This document shows positions 32,995 to 41,381 of a stretch of 59,561 nucleotides of DNA, piece by piece (the stretch's first letter is position 1; each line of letters begins with the position of its first letter). This DNA comes from JAHELQ01 sp965603365 (GTDB lineage Bacteria; Acidobacteriota; Aminicenantia; UBA2199): contig CBFDCR010000028.1 in NCBI GenBank assembly GCA_965603365.1, positions 1 through 59,561 of the forward strand. Direction: 5' to 3'. The notes beneath the pieces are model-generated. The model was not told the DNA's origin, did no database searches, and saw only the letters and a list, made by a program, of their open reading frames with translations. A program made the position numbers and the translations under genes.

Positions 32995-34368
32995 ATGGAA
33001 ACCATTACGTTTTACTCCTACAAAGGCGGGGTGGGCCGTTCGCTGGCATTGGCCAATATTGCCACTTATCTTTACTCTCTGGGTTTTAAGGTATGCCTCC
33101 TGGATTTTGACCTTGAAGCCCCTGGACTTCCCTTTAAGTTTCCCCCGGAAATAAAAATTAGTATGGAGGACATCGAAGCTGGGCTGGTAGATTATATCCA
33201 CTTCTTTTTGAAGAATGACAAATTCCCCTCTTCACTGAAGAAATTTTCCAGAGAACTTTCATCCACCCAGAAATCCCGGGGAAGTATTCGGCTCATACCC
33301 GCTGGAAATACATTTTCGATCGATTACTGGAAAAAGACATCATCCATCAATTGGTATTCTCTGTTTTATAGTGAAGATGAAGACAGTAATGTAGGCATTC
33401 CTCTCTTTCTTGAACTGAAAGAGCGGATTGAGAAGGAATTTAATCCCGATTACTTGCTTATTGATTCAAGAAGCGGGATTACGGAAATGAGCGGTATATG
33501 TACATCCGTTCTGCCTGATAAAGTCGTGTTCTTTATTATTAATAATAGAGAAAACCTGGAGGGCGCACGACAGATACTCCGGGGCCTGCAAAAGGTGAAG
33601 AGGCTGTCGGACCAGGAACCGATAAAAGTGATCTTTGCCCTCTCTCGAATTCCGCTTCCCTTAGACGACAAACCGGCGGAAATAGAAGCTGAAAAAAAAC
33701 TTCTTAATGATATTATCGACCATGTGAATGCCTCTATTGACGATCTGGCACATCAAATAAACCTTGACGATATTTGTATTCTACATTCCGAGAGGGAGTT
33801 GGCGTTTTCCGAGGCTTTAAAATTTCCAAAAAAGGAAAGTGAAAAAGAGACCCCATTATATCATGATTATCTTAAACTGTTTTACAAAATTTTTCCGATT
33901 CCAAAACCGTCTCAATCTTCCTCCCAATTTTCGCATATTGCCTTTATAAGTTTTTGTGGTGCCGACCGGGTGGCTGCCACGCAATTGGTCTCCAATTTAA
34001 GAGCCGACGGCATCAACGTGTGGCTGGATGAAAAGGAATTCAAACCTGGCGATAATTTCGATGAAACTATTTTCAAGGCCATCAAAGAATGCCCGGTGTT
34101 TATTCCACTGATATCAAGGGACGCGAATTCCCTTTTGTCTAAAAGTGGAGAATTAAAATATCATGTCCGGGAATGGGAGTTTGCATATTCTTCTTATTTA
34201 TTGAATGGCGATAAACACATAATCATCCCTGTGATTATAGATGACACGGATTGGAGTTATGAAAAATTTAAGAAGTTCTATGCTTTACGAATTCCCAACG
34301 GCGGAAGGGGAAAGGATTATGAAAAATTAAAGAGACGTCTCCTGGAATTGCAGGAGTCAGATAAATAA
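32995..34368 (+). CDS. KGGVGR-type P-loop ATPase fused to a TIR domain
   Basis: 457 residues. The N-terminus is a MinD/ParA-like deviant Walker ATPase: FYSYKGGVGRSLALANIAT (7-20; Arg replaces Lys/Thr after GVG, the 'KGGVGR variant'), VCLLDFDLEAPG (switch) and LLIDSRSGITEMSG (about 155). From about 314 to 450 is a TIR domain: HIAFISFCGADR, INVWLDEKEFKPGDNFDETI, FIPLISRDANSLL and VREWEFA, where a glutamate sits at the position of the NADase residue. TIR domains in bacterial defence cleave NAD+ or make signalling nucleotides. The ATPase probably controls assembly. It follows the second gene by 13 bases, so the three genes form one operon. Confidence 0.85.
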   Translation: METITFYSYKGGVGRSLALANIATYLYSLGFKVCLLDFDLEAPGLPFKFPPEIKISMEDIEAGLVDYIHFFLKNDKFPSSLKKFSRELSSTQKSRGSIRLIPAGNTFSIDYWKKTSSINWYSLFYSEDEDSNVGIPLFLELKERIEKEFNPDYLLIDSRSGITEMSGICTSVLPDKVVFFIINNRENLEGARQILRGLQKVKRLSDQEPIKVIFALSRIPLPLDDKPAEIEAEKKLLNDIIDHVNASIDDLAHQINLDDICILHSERELAFSEALKFPKKESEKETPLYHDYLKLFYKIFPIPKPSQSSSQFSHIAFISFCGADRVAATQLVSNLRADGINVWLDEKEFKPGDNFDETIFKAIKECPVFIPLISRDANSLLSKSGELKYHVREWEFAYSSYLLNGDKHIIIPVIIDDTDWSYEKFKKFYALRIPNGGRGKDYEKLKRRLLELQESDK

Positions 34369-34433
34369 CGTTTTTTTGAGGGTGATGTGCAAAATACATA
34401 TACTGCCGTGATAAAAAAAGATGGAGAGTGGGG

Positions 34434-35924
34434 ATGAAGTGGTGGGGGAGTGGGGGGATGGTTTTTTTGGTGATGGTGGGGATGGTTTTTGCCGGGGCGG
34501 GGGTAGGAGTGTCCCAGGGGGAGGTTGAGAGGATAGAGGGGTTGGTGCGGGCACAGATGGAGATCGCCCGGATTCCGGGGCTGGCGGTGGTGATTGTCAG
34601 GGGGGATCAGGCGGCATATTTGAAGGGTTTTGGTTTTGCCGATGTGGCAAAACGGCAAGCGGTAACGGCAGAGACCCTGTTTGAACTGGGGGAGTGCAGC
34701 ATGGCCTTTACCGCCCTGGGGCTGTTGAAACTGGAACAGGCGGGAAAACTGACACGCCACGATGCGGTGGAGTATTATCTGCCCTGGCTGGAGATGAAGT
34801 ATAAGGGAAGACCGGTGACCGTCAGGATTTCCGATCTGTTGTACCACACCAGCGGTATCCCCCCGGAAACCGTCGGCAACATCCCCATTGGCCGGGCCGA
34901 CGATGCCCTGGAGCAGACGGTAAGAGCATTGATCGGTGTGGAACTCGACCATTACCCCGGTTTCCAGTTTTCCTATGCCCCCGTCAACTACGATGTGCTG
35001 GGCCTGATCATCCAGAGGGTCTCGGGCCGATCCTTTGAGGCCTACATGCAGGAGAGTATCCTGGAGACCCTCGGCCTGACCAGTATCTATCTGTTTCGTG
35101 GCCAGGCCCCAAAGCAGCACCTGGCTGCCGGCTACAAAATCGCCTTTAAAAAGCCGCGGCCCTACGAAGCACCGATATACCGGGGCCATACCCCGGCCGC
35201 CTATTTTATGGCCAATGCCCAGGATATGGCCGGATGGCTCAAGATTCAACTGGGAAGCGCCGGATTTTTGGAAGAGCACCGGCAATGGGATGGCCTAATC
35301 GAATCGTCCCACGAAACCGAACCCGGGGCCTTTGGCTTTCCCTATGCCAACGGCTGGTATCTCCATGCATGGGGACGGCGCCTCAGCAGCAGCGGCAGCA
35401 CCCCCACTTTTTCCGCCTCTATTGTATTTAAGCCCATGGAAAAGCTCGGGGTGGCGGTGCTGGCGAACATGAATACCGGCGCTACCCAACGGTTGGCCGA
35501 GGGTATCTTAAAGATCCTGGAGGGTAAGGAGGTGGAACCGGCTTTGGCCGACTTCGGCGGCAACCGCTGGATCGACAATCTGTCGATCAGGGTCTTTTAT
35601 GTTACCATTCCCTTAATGGCCATTATTGTGCTTCTGGTGACGGGTTTTGGTCTTTGTTTTCGTAAGAAGCAGCGGAAATTCAGGGCCAGGGGCTGGAAGG
35701 GGGTTATCTACTTTTTGATCTCTACGGCCGTCACTGCGGCTGCCGGCTATGGCCTGTATATGTCCCCCCAACTGCTGGCGGCAGATTTCCCCTGGCGTGT
35801 GGTCAGGGTGTGGTGGCCCATCAGTTTCATCTATGCCGTTCTGTCGGTCTTTTTGGCGTTATTTCTAATATACGTTTATGTCTTACTGAAGTTTTTTTTC
35901 CCTAAGGGGAGGGCGGTCTCATAA
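34434..35924 (+). CDS. Beta-lactamase-fold membrane protein lacking the catalytic residues
   Basis: 496 residues from the ATG after GGAGAG. Signal peptide 1-25, a serine beta-lactamase/PBP-like domain (about 30-370), then at least three hydrophobic helices (about 385-490). The fold is recognisable from IPGLAVVIVRGDQAAYLKGFG, LLYHTSGIP and YDVLGLIIQRVSG. However, the SxxK box is altered: the usual GS-x-SK-x-FTA reads GECSMAFTA, with Glu for the nucleophile Ser and Met for Lys, and the YxN box reads YAP. It should therefore be enzymatically inactive, perhaps a peptidoglycan-binding or sensory pseudoenzyme anchored in the inner membrane. It precedes the acyl-ACP cassette but has its own 3' hairpin. 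Confidence 0.8.
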   Translation: MKWWGSGGMVFLVMVGMVFAGAGVGVSQGEVERIEGLVRAQMEIARIPGLAVVIVRGDQAAYLKGFGFADVAKRQAVTAETLFELGECSMAFTALGLLKLEQAGKLTRHDAVEYYLPWLEMKYKGRPVTVRISDLLYHTSGIPPETVGNIPIGRADDALEQTVRALIGVELDHYPGFQFSYAPVNYDVLGLIIQRVSGRSFEAYMQESILETLGLTSIYLFRGQAPKQHLAAGYKIAFKKPRPYEAPIYRGHTPAAYFMANAQDMAGWLKIQLGSAGFLEEHRQWDGLIESSHETEPGAFGFPYANGWYLHAWGRRLSSSGSTPTFSASIVFKPMEKLGVAVLANMNTGATQRLAEGILKILEGKEVEPALADFGGNRWIDNLSIRVFYVTIPLMAIIVLLVTGFGLCFRKKQRKFRARGWKGVIYFLISTAVTAAAGYGLYMSPQLLAADFPWRVVRVWWPISFIYAVLSVFLALFLIYVYVLLKFFFPKGRAVS

Positions 35925-35930
35925 ATTTTA

Positions 35931-35951
35931 GATTTTGCTATTTGCAAAATC
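35931..35951 (+). other. Hairpin after the pseudoenzyme gene
   Basis: Perfect 8-bp inverted repeat GATTTTGC-TATTT-GCAAAATC seven bases after the stop codon, without a T-run. The remaining 290 bases to the next gene are AT-rich; TTATATATATAAAT near 36200 may contain the -10 of the acyl-ACP cassette. No gene seen. Confidence 0.5.
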
Positions 35952-36239
35952 CAAAAAATGTGTTATTATATAAGCTAAAGTCCTCGGCCGTTTTGTGAAT
36001 TTGTGATAATTGAAGAGTATAGCTGTGATGGGTTATCCTATTTCTGCTATAAAAGGATTGTCGTGGTGAAACTCAAGGAAACGTTGAAATTGCACAGGAA
36101 GTCAGGCCAGGCCGGTTATCAATGTCAAACATTCAATAAACCTCTCCCATATGTATCTTTTTTTTTTATATTTCCAGTGGCTTTTTCCAGATTAAACATA
36201 GGGTTTTATATATATAAATAATAATGCAGGAGTAGTACT

Positions 36240-37094
36240 ATGGAGATCAAAAACACAGCAGTCATCGGTGCCGGTGTCATGGGCGGCGATGTGGCCTTTG
36301 ACCTGGCCAGATTCGGATACGCTGTCATCCTGAAAGATGTCGATCCAGAGGTCTTGAAGGAGGCGGAGGAAAAACTCAAGAAAGATTACAAGCTTTATCG
36401 GATGATGAAGCCGGAACTCAAGTCCGTTTCCATAGAAGATATTCTGGCAAAGATTACGTTTACAACGGAATATGACGCTTTTGACAGGGTGGATCTGGTC
36501 ATTGAGAATATTATTGAAGAGTGGGAAGCGAAGAAAAAATTGTACCTGGAGTTGAAGGAAATCTGCCGGGAAGAGACCATTTACGCGGTGAACACCAGTT
36601 GCATCTCCATCACCCGGGTCGGTGCGCTGATGCCCAGGCCGGAAAAGGTCATCGGTACCCACTTCATGAATCCGGTGCCGTTGAAGGAGATGGTGGAGAC
36701 CATCCGGGGCCATCATACCAGCGACGAGACGGTAGACCTCATAAAGGAATTTTTAAAAACTCTGAAAAAGACCGCGGTGGTGGTCAACGATTTTCCCGGC
36801 TTTGTCACCAACCGGGTTTCCCACCTGTTTATGAATGAAGCGGCCTTTCTGATCCAGGATGGTGTGGCCAATGCCAAAGAGGTGGATATGGTCTTTACCA
36901 GGGGTTTTGGCCACAAGATGGGACCCCTGGCCACCGCAGACCTTATCGGCCTCGACACGGTGGTGAAGTCGTTGGATGTATTGTATGAGAGTTATCAAGA
37001 CCCCAAATTCCGCTGCTGTCCGCTGTTGAGAAAAATGGTGGATGCCGGGTTACTGGGCAAGAAATCGGGGGAAGGATTTTTCAAATATAGGTAA
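36240..37094 (+). CDS. 3-hydroxyacyl-CoA dehydrogenase-type enzyme of an acyl-ACP extender cassette
   Basis: 284 residues; AGGAG ribosome site. N-terminal Rossmann NAD site VIGAGVMGGDVAFDLARFGYAV, catalytic His/Glu region VIGTHFMNPVPLKEMVETI, and C-terminal dimer domain NDFPGFVTNRVSHLFMNEA. Length is standard for 3-hydroxybutyryl-CoA dehydrogenases. It is the first of four tightly spaced genes matching those that make methoxymalonyl- or hydroxymalonyl-ACP (FkbK role: oxidation of the hydroxy group of glyceryl-ACP). On its own it could be a beta-oxidation enzyme; the context argues for the extender pathway. Confidence 0.85.
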   Translation: MEIKNTAVIGAGVMGGDVAFDLARFGYAVILKDVDPEVLKEAEEKLKKDYKLYRMMKPELKSVSIEDILAKITFTTEYDAFDRVDLVIENIIEEWEAKKKLYLELKEICREETIYAVNTSCISITRVGALMPRPEKVIGTHFMNPVPLKEMVETIRGHHTSDETVDLIKEFLKTLKKTAVVVNDFPGFVTNRVSHLFMNEAAFLIQDGVANAKEVDMVFTRGFGHKMGPLATADLIGLDTVVKSLDVLYESYQDPKFRCCPLLRKMVDAGLLGKKSGEGFFKYR

Positions 37095-37111
37095 TCGCAG
37101 AGGGCTGAACA

Positions 37112-38149
37112 ATGACTGAGAGTCAAAAAGAGATCAAATGTGTGATATGGGATCTGGATCATACCGTCTGGGACGGTGTCCTGGTGGAAAAGGACGATGT
37201 CAGATTGAAGCCCGGTATTGTCGAAGTTCTCAAGACCTTAGATTCCCGCGGCATCCTCCATTCCGTTGCCAGCAAGAACCATTTCGACGATGCCATGAAA
37301 AGACTGGAGGAATTCGGCATTGCCGGTTACTTTCTCTACCCGGAGATCAATTGGAATGCCAAGTCCCTGGCGGTGGCCAATATTCAGAAAAATTTGAATA
37401 TAGGCATGGATACCCTGCTGTTTATCGATGACCAACCCTTTGAACGGGATGAAGTCAAGAGTGTTCATCCTGTCGTTGCCTGCATCGATGCGGCCGATTA
37501 CAATCATCTTCCCGATATGAAGCGGTTGAATCCCCGGTTTATTACCGACGATTCCAAACTCCGCCGCAAGATGTACATGGACGACATCAAGCGCAAGCAG
37601 GAGGAAGATGATTTTGAGGGGCCCTCCGAAACCTTCCTCGCCTCATTGAATATGACGTTCATCATCTCCCACTGCAAGGAGGAGGATTTGAAACGGGCCG
37701 AAGAGCTGACCGTTCGCACCCATCAACTGAATGCCACCGGTGTGACCTATGACTATGACGAACTCAATGCCTTCCGGGTATCCGGCAGTCACAAATTGCT
37801 GGTCTGCGAGCTCATCGACCGTTACGGTTCTTACGGTAAGATCGGACTGGCTCTAATAGAGATGAAGGAGACGCACTGGCATTTGAAGCTGCTGCTCATG
37901 TCTTGCCGGGTCATGGCCCGGGGCGTGGGTACGGTGCTGATGTCCTATATCATGCAGGAGGCTAAGAAGGCCGGCAAGAAACTGCTGGCGGACTTTAAAA
38001 AAACCGACAGGAACAAGCAAATGTATGTCAGTTATCGCTTTGCCAATTTTAAGGAGTTATCTTCCGATGGTGAGGGTCATATCCTTTTCGAGAATGAATT
38101 ATCCATGATACAGCCCTTTCCACCCTACATCGAAGTGAGAATTCCCTGA
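37112..38149 (+). CDS. FkbH-like HAD-IIIC protein (glyceryl-ACP formation)
   Basis: 345 residues. N-terminal HAD domain with CVIWDLDHTVWDGVLVE (nucleophile Asp near 14), SVASKNHFDDAMKRL and FIDDQPFERDEV. The C-terminal half is acetyltransferase-like (NMTFIISHCKEEDLKRAEELT, SYGKIGLALIEM, MARGVGTVLMSYIMQEA). In the methoxymalonyl/hydroxymalonyl pathway, FkbH dephosphorylates 1,3-bisphosphoglycerate and loads the glyceryl group on the dedicated ACP, here the next gene. It follows the dehydrogenase by 17 bases. Confidence 0.9.
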   Translation: MTESQKEIKCVIWDLDHTVWDGVLVEKDDVRLKPGIVEVLKTLDSRGILHSVASKNHFDDAMKRLEEFGIAGYFLYPEINWNAKSLAVANIQKNLNIGMDTLLFIDDQPFERDEVKSVHPVVACIDAADYNHLPDMKRLNPRFITDDSKLRRKMYMDDIKRKQEEDDFEGPSETFLASLNMTFIISHCKEEDLKRAEELTVRTHQLNATGVTYDYDELNAFRVSGSHKLLVCELIDRYGSYGKIGLALIEMKETHWHLKLLLMSCRVMARGVGTVLMSYIMQEAKKAGKKLLADFKKTDRNKQMYVSYRFANFKELSSDGEGHILFENELSMIQPFPPYIEVRIP

Positions 38150-38174
38150 TGAATATTATTTAAAGGAGATAAAC

Positions 38175-38438
38175 ATGGAGGAATATAGAGAGAAGATCAG
38201 AAGCTTCATCGAAGCCAACCTGGTGGTATTCGAGGATGAGGCGGAGTTTGCCGATGCGGACAATATTTTTGAGATGGGATTTGTCAATTCCCTCTTTGCC
38301 ATGAAGCTGTTGAACTATGTGGAGAACGAATTCGGCGTCGAGGTGGATAATGAGGACATGGAGATTTCCAATTTCAGTTCGGTTGACAACATCATGAATT
38401 TTGTCCAGAGTAAAAAGGGTGGAGGAGGAGGACAATGA
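38175..38438 (+). CDS. Acyl carrier protein of the extender cassette
   Basis: 87 residues; AAAGGAGAT ribosome site. The phosphopantetheine serine is in EMGFVNSLFAMKLLNYVE (about residue 41), where the usual DSL is NSL. Acidic four-helix ACP profile. A glycine-rich tail (KKGGGGGQ) ends the protein. It carries the glyceryl and then the hydroxymalonyl unit. Its stop overlaps the start of the acyl-ACP dehydrogenase gene by 4 bases. Confidence 0.9.
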   Translation: MEEYREKIRSFIEANLVVFEDEAEFADADNIFEMGFVNSLFAMKLLNYVENEFGVEVDNEDMEISNFSSVDNIMNFVQSKKGGGGGQ

Positions 38439-39589
38439 GCGATCATTCCCGGCAGGAGAAGTTGGTTGAAGAGGCCAGGCTCTTTGCCGACCAGGAGGTT
38501 CGCCCCTTCGCCGCCGAGTTCGAGGCCCGGGAAGCACTGCCCAAAGACTTAATCCGCAAGATGGCCGAAAGGGGCTATCTGGCGGCCAGTTTTCCTGATA
38601 AATATGGCGGGCTGGGCCTGGACCCGGTGCAGTATGGGCTGTTTACCGAAGAGATCGGCAAGGCCTGCAGCTCGACCCGGGGGTTGTTAACGGTTCACAC
38701 TTCCCTGGTGGGGGAAACCCTGGTGCGCTGGGGTGCCGACGAGCAGAAAAACCGCTGGCTGCCGCCTATGGCGCGGGGCGAAAAAATTGCCGCCTTTGCC
38801 CTGACCGAGCCCGGTGTAGGGTCGGATGCCAAAAATGTACAGACCGCCTATCGCCAGGCAGGTAATAAATATATTATTAACGGTAAAAAGAAATGGATCT
38901 CCTTTGCCGATATTGCCGATTATTTGTTGGTGATTGCCTCTAATGACGGCCAGGTGTCCGCGTTTATAGTGGAGAGGGAGTTTCCCGGTGTAAAGACCAC
39001 CCCCATCAAAGGACTGTTGGGGGGGCGGGCTTCCCATATTGCCGAAATCGAGCTGAACGATGTGGAAGTTCCCCAGGAGAACCTGGTGGGTAAAGAGGGC
39101 GGCGGCTTTACCTATGTGGTGTCCACGGCCCTGGATCACGGACGCTACAGCATTGCCTGGGCCGGCGTCGCTCTTGCCCAGGAGGCGCTGGAGGCCATGA
39201 TATCCTATTCCCGCAAGAGAAGTCAGTTTGGTCAGAAGATTTACAATTTTCAATTGATCCAGGGGATCATCGGCGATGCGGTCACCAGGGTACATGCCGG
39301 CCGGGCCCTCTGTCTCCGGGCCGGGGAACTGCGTAAAGCCGGCAGCCCCGAAGCGGCCATGGAGACTACCATTGCCAAGTATTTTACCTCCAAAATGGCC
39401 ATGGAGGTTGCCATCGATGCGGTCCAGGTACACGGCGGCAACGGCTGCTGCAACAAATACCCGGTAGAGAGGTTGTTTCGAGAAGCCAAGATCCTGGAGA
39501 TTATCGAGGGCAGTTCCCAGGTGCAGCAGGAGATCATCTCCCGCTACGGTCTCAGGAAGTATTTCAGGAGTGAATATATCGTCGAGTAA
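38435..39589 (+). CDS. Acyl-CoA/acyl-ACP dehydrogenase of the extender cassette
   Basis: 384 residues, full acyl-CoA dehydrogenase fold. FAD-binding ALTEPGVGSDAKNVQT and KKWISFADIADY, substrate region SRKRSQFGQKI, and C-terminal QVHGGNGCCNKYPVERLFREAKILEIIEGSSQVQQEII, in which Glu of IIEG is the usual base. In FkbI-type pathways it acts on the ACP-bound unit; the four genes (dehydrogenase, FkbH, ACP, this) are the complete core for hydroxymalonyl-ACP. No O-methyltransferase of the FkbG type follows, so the product is more likely hydroxymalonyl- than methoxymalonyl-ACP. Confidence 0.9.
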   Translation: MSDHSRQEKLVEEARLFADQEVRPFAAEFEAREALPKDLIRKMAERGYLAASFPDKYGGLGLDPVQYGLFTEEIGKACSSTRGLLTVHTSLVGETLVRWGADEQKNRWLPPMARGEKIAAFALTEPGVGSDAKNVQTAYRQAGNKYIINGKKKWISFADIADYLLVIASNDGQVSAFIVEREFPGVKTTPIKGLLGGRASHIAEIELNDVEVPQENLVGKEGGGFTYVVSTALDHGRYSIAWAGVALAQEALEAMISYSRKRSQFGQKIYNFQLIQGIIGDAVTRVHAGRALCLRAGELRKAGSPEAAMETTIAKYFTSKMAMEVAIDAVQVHGGNGCCNKYPVERLFREAKILEIIEGSSQVQQEIISRYGLRKYFRSEYIVE

Positions 39590-39661
39590 TATTCTCCCTT
39601 AGGTTGTCACTGCTTTGCCCATTGGCGTGTTCAGGCATTCAGGGGTTTACGATATTCACCT

Positions 39662-40210
39662 CTACATGGTACGTATCAGTCTCAGGTATTTTAATATAAA
39701 TACGGCGATCACAAAAAGGGAACAGAACAGCACCCGGTACTCCCGGTTTTTCATATAGAAGGAGATATTGAAGCTGCAATTTTTTAGTCTCTTGACCCGG
39801 GGCAGAAAGACATTGGATTTTTTGGCCCAATTTTCATATTCCTTGCCGAACTTGTTTTTCATTCGCCGATGTTCCACCACCATGAGAAAGGGGAAAAAGA
39901 AAAAATAGTAGACAAAAAATATCGAGTAGGTATAGGTATTGTTACCCGCCACGGCAATACCCAGACCAAGGATGAAATTGGCAAAGTATAGGGGATTTCG
40001 GGTTAAGGCATAGGGGCCTTTGGTAGCCAGTTCGTTGTCCTTGTTGATATACCCGGAAGTCCAGGCCCGGAAGAACATGCCGCCAACGATCAGAAAAAAG
40101 CCGATGGTAATGGATTTGGCACTCGGTTCCGCCAGGTAGAGCAATACGATTAATAAACAGACTCCGAAACAGGATCGGTATCGGATTAAAAATTCAGTTA
40201 TATTTTTCAT
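39662..40210 (-). CDS. Membrane methyltransferase-like protein (ICMT/PEMT family)
   Basis: 182 residues, about five hydrophobic helices. The signature is ATKGPYALTRNPLYFANFILGLGIAV followed by a hydrophobic helix and VEHRRMKNKFGKEYENWAKK, as in isoprenylcysteine carboxyl methyltransferase-like and PEMT-like proteins, which methylate small lipophilic substrates with SAM in the inner membrane. The gene overlaps the heptosyltransferase gene by 17 bases, so it is translationally linked to LPS core synthesis and might modify a lipid or lipid-linked sugar; this is inference. Confidence 0.75.
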   Translation of the reverse strand: MKNITEFLIRYRSCFGVCLLIVLLYLAEPSAKSITIGFFLIVGGMFFRAWTSGYINKDNELATKGPYALTRNPLYFANFILGLGIAVAGNNTYTYSIFFVYYFFFFPFLMVVEHRRMKNKFGKEYENWAKKSNVFLPRVKRLKNCSFNISFYMKNREYRVLFCSLFVIAVFILKYLRLIRTM

Positions 40211-41222
40211 AGATACTCTCTGCCGATGTTACGATTTTGTTGATATTAATGCTTTTCATACACGATATTGTATCACATTTCTTTTTGTAACAGAAACTGC
40301 AGGGCATCCTCTCAAACACGGCTCTGCTTTGCTTCAAGAGAGAGCCGTTTCTTTCGGGCAGGGTGGGGCCAAAGATTCCTACACTGGGGGTGCAGACCAT
40401 ATCGGCGATATGCAGGGCCAGGGTATCGGCGGTAATCACCAGGCTGGCCTGCCGGATAAGGGCAATGAGCTCATCGAATTCCAGGAATTTGGATATGACG
40501 GCAGCGGTGGCCTGCGCCACTTTTTGGGCCGTGACTTTCTCCCGCTCGTTGCCCCACAAAATGACGATTTTATGTTTATCTCTCAACGGTTTGATAATAT
40601 CGACATATTGACTCTCCGCCAGTATTTTGGACTGCCAGCCTCCGCCCACGTTCACCACAATAAATTTTCCCTCTTCCAGTCGGTGTTCTTTCATAAAACC
40701 TTCGAGGGTTTTGGGCATCTGCAGGGGATTCAACGGGTAGTGTATGCGCCCGTTCTGTATGTTTAAGAGGGATAATAGATGCATGTTTTTATAGATGACG
40801 TGCCTGTTTTCGTCGAAAAAACCGGCCCTTTCGGTGTAAAAGAAGCGGGAAAGCGGCTCCTTGAGGTTGCGTTTGCCAAAGCCGATGGCATGTCCCTTTA
40901 ACAGGTAAGAGAGAAAAGCGGATTTCAGCAGGCCCTGGAAGTCGATAATCAAATCGAATTTTCCCCGGTAATCCCGAACGAATTTTTTCAGGGCCTTGAC
41001 CTTGTTGAATAAGCAGCCGTTTTTTAGATTGAGCACGATGATGTCGTCGATACCGGCGAAGTTTTCCAGTAAACCGGCGCCCGCCGCTTCCACGATCCAG
41101 CTTATCCGGGCGGCAGGGTACTTCTGGCGGATCAGTTGAAGGGACGGCAGCGTGTGTATAATATCCCCCAATGAAGAGAGGCGGATGACGGCAATAGTTT
41201 CGGGATCACCTGCTTTTTGCAT
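40194..41222 (-). CDS. ADP-heptose:LPS heptosyltransferase (GT9 family)
   Basis: 342 residues. The N-terminal IAVIRLSSLGDIIHTLPSLQLIRQ is the acceptor-side signature of GT9; the ADP-heptose side has VVNVGGGWQSKILAESQY, ILWGNERE, ASLVITADTLALHIADMV and SVGIFGPTLPERN. The C-terminus has a cysteine cluster (PCSFCYKKKCDTISCM), common in WaaC/WaaF relatives. It adds heptose to the inner core on the cytoplasmic face. It pairs functionally with the heptose kinase/adenylyltransferase genes at 50.8-52.3 kb. Short leader from a good promoter; no ribosome site. Confidence 0.9.
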   Translation of the reverse strand: MQKAGDPETIAVIRLSSLGDIIHTLPSLQLIRQKYPAARISWIVEAAGAGLLENFAGIDDIIVLNLKNGCLFNKVKALKKFVRDYRGKFDLIIDFQGLLKSAFLSYLLKGHAIGFGKRNLKEPLSRFFYTERAGFFDENRHVIYKNMHLLSLLNIQNGRIHYPLNPLQMPKTLEGFMKEHRLEEGKFIVVNVGGGWQSKILAESQYVDIIKPLRDKHKIVILWGNEREKVTAQKVAQATAAVISKFLEFDELIALIRQASLVITADTLALHIADMVCTPSVGIFGPTLPERNGSLLKQSRAVFERMPCSFCYKKKCDTISCMKSININKIVTSAESIYEKYN

Positions 41223-41236
41223 GATATTTAAGTCTT

Positions 41237-41265
41237 ATTATACAGCACAACATTTCAATCTTCAA
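41237..41265 (-). promoter_or_regulatory. Promoter of the heptosyltransferase gene
   Basis: Minus strand: TTGAAG (41260-41265), 17 bases, TATAAT (41237-41242). The start codon is 14 bases beyond the -10, so the mRNA has almost no leader. Confidence 0.8.
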
Positions 41266-41381
41266 CCCCAAAATCCCAAATTTAACACAAAAAAACTTAA
41301 AATTTTAACAAAATTCTATTTTTTATCACCCACTTTCTTTTTGACGGCCTTTGTGGTATAAAGGGTGGGGAGGCAGCAAAA

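Noticed and set aside
36003..36221. 72-codon frame before the acyl-ACP cassette
   Set aside because: AT-rich intergenic translation with no ribosome site or similarity.
39662..40210. This methyltransferase as the FkbG O-methyltransferase of the extender cassette
   Set aside because: It is an integral membrane ICMT/PEMT-type protein on the opposite strand, linked to the heptosyltransferase; FkbG-type enzymes are soluble.
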